Shown here: positions 6,562 to 11,479 of the stretch, in pieces | How positions within the stretch are numbered: position 1 is the first letter of the stretch | Layout: each line of letters starts with the position of its first letter | Source of the DNA: Methanomicrobiaceae archaeon | Lineage (GTDB): Archaea; Halobacteriota; Methanomicrobia; Methanomicrobiales; Methanomicrobiaceae | Assembly (NCBI GenBank): GCA_030628325.1 | Contig: DAOVRB010000009.1 | Span: forward strand, 1-11,479 | DNA length: 11,479 nt | Direction of reading: 5' to 3' | The notes under the pieces: generated by a model | The model's input: the letters and a program-made list of their open reading frames with translations, nothing else | What the model was told of the DNA's origin: nothing | The model's database searches: none | Program-made: the position numbers and the translations under genes

Positions 6562-6875
6562 AAACTAAGAATCAGATCGAAACACAAATCGAACAGTTGG
6601 AAGAACAGCAGGCCGAGGTGCAGACATCAGAGCAGGAACAGGAAGAGTTTGAGAAATTCCGGATGGAGGTTTTAAACCAACTCTGTGATGCATGCTGTGT
6701 AAAAGTAGAGGATGCAGAGCAGACACTCTTCAATGAGGGTCCGACAGCTTTCACCATCTCACACCCCGCACCAAAAGGTTACTGGAACTTTCAGCATGGG
6801 TTTGCACATACGGGTGTTTGTACACCCTGCCGGAACCGAGTATCGGACCATCTCAAGGGGGTGGTTGAACCATGA
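6558..6875 (+). CDS. Coiled-coil plus zinc-binding small protein
   Basis: A 105-residue protein. Residues 5-38 are a Gln/Glu-rich coiled coil, and the second half has a CxxC pair (Cys43, Cys46, with Cys47 adjacent) and a second CxxC (Cys88, Cys91), consistent with one zinc site closed by both pairs. Aromatic and His residues (GYWNFQHGFAH) lie between the pairs. ATG 6558 overlaps the previous stop as ATGA, and its own TGA overlaps the next ATG the same way, so translation is coupled on both sides. Zinc binding is inferred from cysteine spacing. The function is unknown; a dimeric adaptor or DNA/RNA-binding cofactor would fit. Confidence 0.8.
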   Translation: MKTKNQIETQIEQLEEQQAEVQTSEQEQEEFEKFRMEVLNQLCDACCVKVEDAEQTLFNEGPTAFTISHPAPKGYWNFQHGFAHTGVCTPCRNRVSDHLKGVVEP

Positions 6876-7117
6876 CAAACCAGAAGGATGTAATTGATGA
6901 TGAATTGAGACAGTTTCTACGACATGAGATCAACGAGGCATCTAACCGATTAGATGACCTAAAGTGGGAACTTAGGAGGACCGACAACCACCCAAGCCGT
7001 GGATGGATAGCGGGGCAGCAACGGGAACTCCAGAATGCCGCCAAGCGACTCGGTATCCTGCGCCGGAAACTTGAGAAGATTAACAACCCCTCCGCTGGTG
7101 GTGACATAAATGAATAA
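6872..7117 (+). CDS. Small coiled-coil protein directly upstream of the tape measure gene
   Basis: An 81-residue, almost wholly helical and highly charged protein. Residues 5-38 (DVIDDELRQFLRHEINEASN onward) and 48-70 (RELQNAAKRLGILRRKLEKI) look like a two-helix antiparallel coiled-coil hairpin around a Pro/Gly turn at 40-46 (NHPSRGW). It begins at ATGA overlap with the zinc protein and its stop overlaps the tape measure start by 8 bases. In tailed phages the slot before the tape measure gene usually holds an assembly chaperone; this protein could serve that purpose, but I see no slippery heptamer of the classic frameshifted pair and no family signature. Confidence 0.8.
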   Translation: MTNQKDVIDDELRQFLRHEINEASNRLDDLKWELRRTDNHPSRGWIAGQQRELQNAAKRLGILRRKLEKINNPSAGGDINE

Positions 7118-9731
7118 CACCACAATGGGCCGGCAGGTCGTTGAGATAATAGGAGATACCTCAGGACTCGTTTCTGCCTATGATGAGGCTGCAAAACTTT
7201 CGAAAGGGTTTGATGGCAAAATTAAATCAATTGGATCCAGTCTCTCCAAGACCGGCAAGGATCTCACTCTGAAATTCACAGCCCCGTTGGCTCTTGCCGC
7301 CGGGTTCGCCTTTTCGACGGCCATCGCTTTTGATGATTCCATGCGCAAAGTACAGGCTGTGACCGGGGCAACCGGAGATCAGTTTGATGCTATGACACAG
7401 AAGGCCCAGGATCTGGGAAGCACTACAGCATTCTCTGCCTGGCAAGCCGCAACTGCAATGCAGTATCTCGGTATGGCCGGGCTGGATACAAACGAGATCC
7501 TTCAGGCAACACCACAGATGCTCAGCCTCGCTTCTGCGGGTGCATTAGATCTGGGAGTCGCAGCTGACATCTCAACTAATGTTCTGTCCGGATTCAATCT
7601 CCAGGTGGATGATCTGGGTCATGTCTCTGATATCCTCGCACAGGCAGCGGCAACCGCGAACACCTCAGTTGGGCAGCTGGGGACAGCCATGGCCTATGTA
7701 GGTCCGGTAGCATCTGCAGCTGACAAGTCTATTGAGGAGACGACTGCTGCCATTCAGATCATGTCAAACGCAGGTATCCAGGGCAGCATGGCAGGCACCT
7801 CACTCAGAGGTTCTCTGACCGCCCTCCTGTCACCCACCAAACAGGCCACTGACATCCTCGGCACATACGGCCTGACTGCAGCAGATGTAGATCCTCAGGT
7901 TCATTCTCTCGCTGAGATCATCGATACTCTCGGTGCAGCGAACCTCTCTACTGCTGACACTATGACAATCTTCGGGGACCGTGCCGGACCTGGTATGATT
8001 GCCCTGCTCACCGCTGGCGGTGACACCCTGAGAGACTATACGGGTCAGCTTCAGGACTGTGACGGGGCTGCACAAAAGATGGCCGATACAATGGAAGGAG
8101 GTTATGGAGGCAAGCTGCGACAATTCAGGAGTACCGTGGAAGGTCTTAACATCTCCTTCGGTGGACTCATCGCGGAAGCTCTCCTCCCTGCAATGGAAGC
8201 TACACGGTCCCTTGCATCCTGGCTCACAGACCTTGATGATGGCACCAAGAATGCCATCATTACAACAGGACTGTTCACAGCCGCACTCGGTCCGACACTC
8301 TGGGCAACCGGTGCCCTGGCCGGGGGAGTCGGAAACCTGATCGGTCTGTACAGGACCTACCAGGCTTCCACCTTTGCAGCCACTGTGGCAACAAAAGGGT
8401 TCACAGCTGCCCTCGCCGCAAACCCGATCGGTTTGGCGATCATTGGAGTCACAACCCTTGCAGCGGTCCTTCTTCCTCTGATCGCATCCACCCAGGACGC
8501 GACGGACGCAACTGAGGAATACAATGATGCTCTTGAGAAAACGTTGGATCTCACCAAGAAAACAGATGAAGAGCTGGAAAAGGGTATTACGAATCTGGAA
8601 AAGGATACCGCAAAACTGAAAGAGTCTGCAGATATGCTCCGTTCACAATATCACCCGGCTCTACTTGGGAGTACGCTTGCCGCAATCGCCCGGACTGAGG
8701 CAGAGGAAGAGCAGGCAATCCAGCTGTATAAAACTGAGGTGGCGTCACGGAACAACGCAGAGGCTTACCGACGTCTGGCTGACGGGGCTGAGACGGCATA
8801 CAAGGATGCCTCAATGGCAGTGAATGCACACCGACAGACAGTCTCAGATCTCCAGACACAGTATGATGATCTCAAATCTGCGATTGATGAAGCCCTTGGG
8901 ATCAATGAGGAGATCGAAGATCAGGACCGTGAAGTAGAGCGGGCTGATATCCACCGGATTCGTGCACAGCAGGATCTGTCTGATCTGAACCAGGAGATCA
9001 AGGACAAAGAGCAGGAGATGCGGGACACCGACTATGGTAGCTATGATACCCGGGAGAAAGCTGAGCGGGATCTCTCAGATCTAAAACTCAGACACAGGGA
9101 GGCAACGCTTAACCTGGCAGATGCTCAGGACACATACACTGATGCCCTGGAGGAGCAGACTGAGATCAAGACCCGGAAGACAGAGCTCGATAGTGAGCTT
9201 GATGGAGAGAGTATCCTGAGTGCACAGAACCGGCTGGAAAAGATCGGGGAGGCACTCGAGGAAGAAACTGAAAAACTTGAAGGGGCACTGGTAGCTCAGG
9301 AAAAAGCACAGGCAGCTCATGATTATCTGATGAATCAGAACAACATTGAAGTCCTCAATACGAAGTCAGAGAACCATGCAGAGTTTGTGAAATTCCTCCA
9401 CGACAACCCGGGAATTGTCCGGACCTATCACGTCGAATATGATAGTGAAGGCAACATGATCGGTGGCCCTCCTCAAATCCCTGAACTCACGATTCAGACC
9501 CCTGAGTATCAGGAGCTTGAGCTTTCTCAAGGCCTGAGTCCTACTCAAAACGCTGCATCCAACAATCCTACTCTTACAACTCAGGCCCCTGCACAACCTC
9601 CGGCACAGACTGGTGGGGATGTAAACATCGGGGCTGTGAACGTCTACAGCCCCAAAGCAGATGCCCCGACGATGGCATTTGAGACAAAACGAGCACTCAG
9701 AGATTTCGGGTCCCGGGGGTCATTGATATAA
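7110..9731 (+). CDS. Phage tail tape measure protein
   Basis: An 873-residue tape measure protein of the TP901-like class, the ruler around which a tailed virus builds its tail tube. Residues ~60-330 are the conserved N-terminal domain (FDDSMRKVQAVTGATGDQFD, then TAFSAWQAATAMQYLGMAG, ISTNVLSGFN and MSNAGIQGSMAGTSLRG). Two hydrophobic segments follow (383-413 and 437-460, AANPIGLAIIGVTTLAAVLL), as expected for a protein delivered into the host membrane. Residues ~465-745 are a long coiled coil. The C-terminus (VNIGAVNVYSPKADAPTMAF onward) matches the usual tail-end segment. At roughly 1.5 angstrom per residue the family rule would predict a tail near 130 nm. GGTGGTGA precedes the start. No other virion gene is recognisable nearby, which is the odd point. 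Confidence 0.93.
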   Translation: MNNTTMGRQVVEIIGDTSGLVSAYDEAAKLSKGFDGKIKSIGSSLSKTGKDLTLKFTAPLALAAGFAFSTAIAFDDSMRKVQAVTGATGDQFDAMTQKAQDLGSTTAFSAWQAATAMQYLGMAGLDTNEILQATPQMLSLASAGALDLGVAADISTNVLSGFNLQVDDLGHVSDILAQAAATANTSVGQLGTAMAYVGPVASAADKSIEETTAAIQIMSNAGIQGSMAGTSLRGSLTALLSPTKQATDILGTYGLTAADVDPQVHSLAEIIDTLGAANLSTADTMTIFGDRAGPGMIALLTAGGDTLRDYTGQLQDCDGAAQKMADTMEGGYGGKLRQFRSTVEGLNISFGGLIAEALLPAMEATRSLASWLTDLDDGTKNAIITTGLFTAALGPTLWATGALAGGVGNLIGLYRTYQASTFAATVATKGFTAALAANPIGLAIIGVTTLAAVLLPLIASTQDATDATEEYNDALEKTLDLTKKTDEELEKGITNLEKDTAKLKESADMLRSQYHPALLGSTLAAIARTEAEEEQAIQLYKTEVASRNNAEAYRRLADGAETAYKDASMAVNAHRQTVSDLQTQYDDLKSAIDEALGINEEIEDQDREVERADIHRIRAQQDLSDLNQEIKDKEQEMRDTDYGSYDTREKAERDLSDLKLRHREATLNLADAQDTYTDALEEQTEIKTRKTELDSELDGESILSAQNRLEKIGEALEEETEKLEGALVAQEKAQAAHDYLMNQNNIEVLNTKSENHAEFVKFLHDNPGIVRTYHVEYDSEGNMIGGPPQIPELTIQTPEYQELELSQGLSPTQNAASNNPTLTTQAPAQPPAQTGGDVNIGAVNVYSPKADAPTMAFETKRALRDFGSRGSLI

Positions 9732-9929
9732 GACGGGCCGCGACAAAAGCTCCTGCCTGTTTAAGGCACTTAATCCTTTGCCCTTTTATGGATTCATCCT
9801 TGCTATTGGCAAAATGTAACAGAAGCACAGGATAACGTCCTGAAGCAATTCATGCAAACCCACACCTGAAATAGACAGGGAAGGATGGAGGTAAACTGTA
9901 ATATGTGAAAACAAACTTATTCTCAACAT
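9732..9929. other. Intergenic region with three small hairpins
   Basis: No convincing gene. It holds three successive short hairpins with 5-base loops: TGCCT/AGGCA (9754-9768), TTGC/GCAA (9800-9812) and CAGGA/TCCTG (9828-9842). A strong ribosome-site-like GGAGGT lies at 9887-9892 without a long frame after it, and TAATAT at 9899-9904 could be the TATA box of the 36-residue gene. Confidence 0.4.
9754..9789 (+). terminator. Candidate terminator of the long operon
   Basis: A 5-bp stem TGCCT/AGGCA with loop GTTTA (9754-9768), 23 bases after the tape measure stop, followed by a pyrimidine-rich stretch with T runs (TCCTTTG, CCTTTTATG). Weak stem, but the position and T-richness fit archaeal termination. 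Confidence 0.4.
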
Positions 9930-10040
9930 ATGACCGATAAAGAACGGGCAACGTTACAGAAAAATGTTGGGGAAATAGAGTCTGTCAAAAAACAGATTGA
10001 CGAACTGAAAAAAATATTATTGTCCATGCAAAAGGAATGA
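9930..10040 (+). CDS. 36-residue coiled-coil micro-protein
   Basis: Frame ATG 9930 to TGA 10040, 36 codons. The peptide is an amphipathic, heptad-like helix (for example VGEIESVKKQIDELKKILLS) with the charge pattern of a short coiled coil, unlikely for random sequence. TAATAT centred 28 bases upstream is suited to a leaderless transcript starting at the ATG. The stop overlaps the start of another tiny frame as ATGA. It may be a partner of one of the coiled-coil proteins of the operon, or a regulator; nothing shows which. Confidence 0.55.
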   Translation: MTDKERATLQKNVGEIESVKKQIDELKKILLSMQKE

Positions 10041-10114
10041 AGGACAACAAGTGTGGGAAGGGGAATAATGAGGCTGATACGGAGGATAACAAAGAATATT
10101 GCTACAAACAGTGA
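10037..10114 (+). CDS. Possible 25-residue ORF, ATGA-coupled
   Basis: Starts by ATGA overlap with the 36-residue gene and runs 25 codons to TGA; hydrophilic peptide with two cysteines (NKCGKG, EYCYKQ). The same frame continues open for 39 more codons past that TGA to TAA at 10234, so it could be the front of a small broken gene. A competing frame overlaps it. Confidence 0.25.
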   Translation: MKDNKCGKGNNEADTEDNKEYCYKQ

Positions 10115-10289
10115 GCACCAACTAGACCGGCACCAACATATTCAGGATACTGGCAGACAGACACCACAAAGAGGGGAGGAAAGCGCCAGTTGGTCCGGCA
10201 CGATAGGCGGCCGACCAGCCGGAGTGCACCCTAAGAGACACAAACCGGACAAAACTACACGATCCTTGCAGTCACTCCTTTACCTTTGA
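10068..10289 (+). CDS. Doubtful 73-residue basic ORF
   Basis: ATG 10068 follows GGGAAGGGG at a usable distance. The predicted protein is Arg/His/Gln-rich, without hydrophobic core or recognisable motif, and its last 18 bases overlap the oppositely oriented AbrB gene. It competes with the ATGA-coupled frame over the same bases, and at most one is likely real. If neither is, 10041-10271 is non-coding. Confidence 0.2.
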   Translation: MRLIRRITKNIATNSEHQLDRHQHIQDTGRQTPQRGEESASWSGTIGGRPAGVHPKRHKPDKTTRSLQSLLYL

Positions 10290-10451
10290 TATAATCATGC
10301 GGTTGTTGTCCGTGTCGATCGTTACCATTACTTCTTCTCCCGTCTCAAATGGGAATCGGTCATCTCCCGCTACATCTGCGGGGATACTCACATACCTTGT
10401 CCGTGCTCTTTTGCTAATCTGGATCAGTTTCCCCGTTCCTTCCCTTGACAT
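10272..10451 (-). CDS. AbrB/MazE-like small DNA-binding protein
   Basis: A 59-residue swapped-hairpin protein: KLIQISKRARTRYVSIPADV, an acidic turn (AGDDRFPFETGEEV), then MVTIDTDNNRMIISKV. This matches the AbrB/SpoVT fold of small archaeal regulators and MazE-type antitoxins. ATG 10451 is preferred to TTG 10460 because TATATA at 10475-10480 is centred 26-27 bases upstream of it, predicting a leaderless message. A 17-bp palindrome and a similar half-site flank the promoter, suggesting autoregulation. It diverges from a 57-residue gene; no recognisable toxin is adjacent, although the two unknown genes to the right are not excluded as partners. Confidence 0.8.
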   Translation of the reverse strand: MSREGTGKLIQISKRARTRYVSIPADVAGDDRFPFETGEEVMVTIDTDNNRMIISKVKE

Positions 10452-10524
10452 GATAACCAAATTAGTTAGTAACGTATATATGCATTAGTAACGTGGTTAT
10501 TATAATGATTACCAATTTGGTAAT
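10452..10524. promoter_or_regulatory. Divergent promoter with operator repeats
   Basis: Contents: TATATA (10475-10480) for the minus-strand AbrB gene; TATAAT (10501-10506) for the plus-strand gene at 10563; an exact 10-bp direct repeat TTAGTAACGT at 10466-10475 and 10485-10494, start-to-start 19 bp; a 17-bp palindrome with arms ATTACCAA/TTGGTAAT around one T (10508-10524); and a related half-site ATAACCAAAT at 10453-10462. The palindrome lies between the plus-strand TATA box and its expected start near 10530, a classic repression site. Confidence 0.6.
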
Positions 10525-10562
10525 TACTCTGATGAAAAACAGATGATAGGGGAATTTGAAAA

Positions 10563-10736
10563 ATGCCGGAGAAAGAGGAAACCCAAGCAGCAAAATCTTA
10601 CCACCTTGAAACAGTGGTGGCATACCACAAGGAAATCTCGAAGTTGTTTCCAAGTGTGCTATCGGTAGACCAGCTGGTAAAAGCACTCGAGAAGGATGGT
10701 TATAGGATTATAAAAGAAAAAAAATATGAAACGTAA
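10563..10736 (+). CDS. 57-residue protein of unknown function
   Basis: Frame ATG 10563 to TAA 10736. AGGGGAA about ten bases upstream is a plausible ribosome site, and an in-frame TGA at 10557-10559 rules out an earlier start. The protein is Lys/Glu-rich and helical, with a segment FPSVLSVDQLVKALEKDGYR that looks like a small helical bundle or helix-turn-helix-like element, and a basic tail (IIKEKKYET). Expression should begin at the TATAAT near 10503, giving a leader of about 33 bases, with the AbrB-type palindrome in the promoter. It is followed after 57 bases by the 138-residue gene. No family recognised. Confidence 0.7.
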   Translation: MPEKEETQAAKSYHLETVVAYHKEISKLFPSVLSVDQLVKALEKDGYRIIKEKKYET

Positions 10737-10793
10737 TTTGGCGCCCCGCACCTCAGGGTTACACCAGGCAGGGGTAGACAGGAGCATAAAACT

Positions 10794-11210
10794 ATGAAAA
10801 TTAAAACCTCAGATGATAAGTTTATAGGAGCTTTGGCCCAGCAAATGCGATGGAATCTTGACTACCTTGCGCCTTTCTCCGTGGTATCGATGATGGGTGT
10901 ATACGGGTTTATGAAGGATGACAATGACAATATACATTTCATGCGGCGGACAGACAATGGATGGAAAATTACTACACCCGAGGAGATTGTAGGTGAGGTG
11001 GAAGATCATAAACGAGACGGGGAGCAAAAACAAATAGAGATTCGGAGGGATGTTTTGGAATCGCTCAAACTAAGATACCCGCTTGAGGGGTTGATATTTG
11101 ATTGCATGATCGCCCGAGGTGATGCATGTGTTGTGGACACCCCCACATGCATGGACACGGTTGATATGATATATCCGGAAGCATCCAGCAACGACCAGGA
11201 AGAGGCTTAA
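10794..11210 (+). CDS. 138-residue protein of unknown function
   Basis: ATG 10794 is preceded by GGAG at 10781-10784. The protein is soluble, with no signal or membrane segment. Residues 1-62 mix strands and helices (VVSMMGVYGFMKDDNDNIHF, then WKITTPEEIVG); residues 65-95 are a charged helix; the C-terminal tail is acidic (ASSNDQEEA). Cysteines at 104, 112 and 119 show no zinc-type spacing. It is the last gene before the tRNA and is followed by a T-rich terminator. Genes next to the attachment site are often accessory cargo such as defence or superinfection functions; the sequence gives no direct support for that here. Confidence 0.75.
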   Translation: MKIKTSDDKFIGALAQQMRWNLDYLAPFSVVSMMGVYGFMKDDNDNIHFMRRTDNGWKITTPEEIVGEVEDHKRDGEQKQIEIRRDVLESLKLRYPLEGLIFDCMIARGDACVVDTPTCMDTVDMIYPEASSNDQEEA

Positions 11211-11236
11211 CCCTCTGAAAAAAATTCACGTTACTC

Positions 11237-11242
11237 TTTTTT
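11237..11242 (+). terminator. T-tract terminator after the last plus-strand gene
   Basis: TTTTTT 27 bases after the stop at 11210, in CTCTTTTTTAC. Archaeal termination needs only a T-rich tract on the non-template strand. Confidence 0.45.
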
Positions 11243-11324
11243 ACACAGCCATGGGGTGCACTTATAGGGAGCACACGGACGTCTTTTCGTATAGCATAGG
11301 ATGATTTATACCAGTGAAAATAAA

Positions 11325-11346
11325 CGTGTCTAAAGGCACGAAAAAA
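11325..11346 (-). terminator. T-tract and hairpin downstream of tRNA-Phe
   Basis: Read on the minus strand, about 50 bases past the tRNA 3' end there is TTTTTT (11346-11341) followed by a 6-bp hairpin with a 4-base loop (11325-11340, arms CGTGTC and GGCACG, one G-T pair). The T-tract probably ends tRNA transcription. On the plus strand another T6 tract (11364-11369) would stop transcription running toward the tRNA from the element. Confidence 0.45.
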
Positions 11347-11397
11347 GCGCCCCAGAAAGGTTGTTTTTTCTTAGGGCATTGGTAAAGTAGATCGGAG

Positions 11398-11471
11398 TGC
11401 CTCAGGCCGGATTTGAACCGGCGACAACCAGATCTTCAGTCTGGCGCTCTCCCAGTCTGAGCTACTAAGGC
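11398..11471 (-). tRNA. tRNA-Phe (GAA), probable integration target
   Basis: A complete 74-base cloverleaf on the minus strand. Acceptor stem GCCTTAG/CTGAGGC (7 bp, one G-T pair), D-stem GCTC/GAGC, anticodon stem CCAGA/TCTGG with loop CTGAAGA (anticodon GAA), T-stem GCCGG/CCGGC with loop TTCAAAT, discriminator A. CCA is not encoded. No intron. Its 3' end faces the element, the classic geometry for insertion by a tyrosine recombinase, whose gene lies at the far end of the window. The 3' part of this gene is therefore the likely attachment sequence; no second copy of it occurs inside the window, so the partner site would be to the left of the window. Confidence 0.96.
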
Positions 11472-11479
11472 CTTTGGGG

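Noticed and set aside
6840..6875. Programmed frameshift fusing the two small genes upstream of the tape measure gene
   Set aside because: The run of G bases is not in a proper slippery heptamer for the reading frame, and each gene has its own ATGA-coupled start.
9574..9583. Additional iteron copy in the tape measure gene (CTTACAACTC)
   Set aside because: A single 8/10 match far from the array, with no partner; expected by chance.
10037..10234. TGA read as selenocysteine in the small split frame
   Set aside because: Selenocysteine use in archaea is essentially limited to other methanogen orders, the peptide has no redox context, and no SECIS-like hairpin is evident.

Overview
The window looks like most of a small integrated genetic element (provirus, satellite or integrative plasmid) in an archaeal genome, most likely a methanogen of the Methanomicrobia. 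The archaeal signs are a tRNA-Phe(GAA) gene without encoded CCA, TATA boxes about 26 bases upstream of start codons with no leader, GGTGA-type ribosome sites at internal operon genes, small AbrB/SpoVT-type regulators, and a tyrosine recombinase with a C-terminal zinc ribbon. The genus is an inference; nothing here fixes it.

Layout. (1) 2-1123: a tyrosine recombinase whose 5' end is cut by the window edge, reading inward. (2) 1185-2244: a control region, with a winged-helix protein on the minus strand and an AbrB-like protein on the plus strand diverging from a short AT-rich intergenic region that holds an 8-bp-arm inverted repeat. (3) 2261-2328: a bulged hairpin and a second small dyad. (4) 2353-9731: one long plus-strand operon with overlapping or abutting genes. 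It holds a small protein, a 1001-residue primase-polymerase/helicase, a 195-residue unknown, three small coiled-coil or zinc-binding proteins, and an 873-residue phage-type tail tape measure protein. (5) 9732-11210: an accessory end with tiny genes, a second AbrB-like gene on the minus strand, and two plus-strand unknowns, one of 57 residues. (6) 11398-11471: a complete tRNA-Phe on the minus strand, its 3' end facing the element, the usual arrangement for tyrosine-recombinase integration.

Two observations stand out. First, inside the primase-helicase gene, between the parts encoding the winged helix and the zinc clusters, lie about eleven copies of a 10-bp motif (CTTACAACAC or its complement). 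They have 11-bp phasing and mirror symmetry about position 5050 that holds to about one base for the best copies, with an AT tract and a strong GC hairpin near the centre. This looks like a replication origin embedded in its own initiator gene, comparable in logic to the lambda ori inside gene O. Second, a full-length tape measure protein sits in the replication operon, yet no capsid, portal, terminase, tail tube or baseplate gene is recognisable in the window. Either the element continues beyond the left edge, or it is a satellite-like element that carries its own tail-length ruler.

Inferred working model: the recombinase inserts the element at tRNA-Phe, the winged-helix and AbrB proteins control the operon, the primase-helicase initiates replication at the iterons in its own gene, and the tape measure protein with its small upstream partners acts in particle assembly, either in virions encoded elsewhere or in those of a helper virus.
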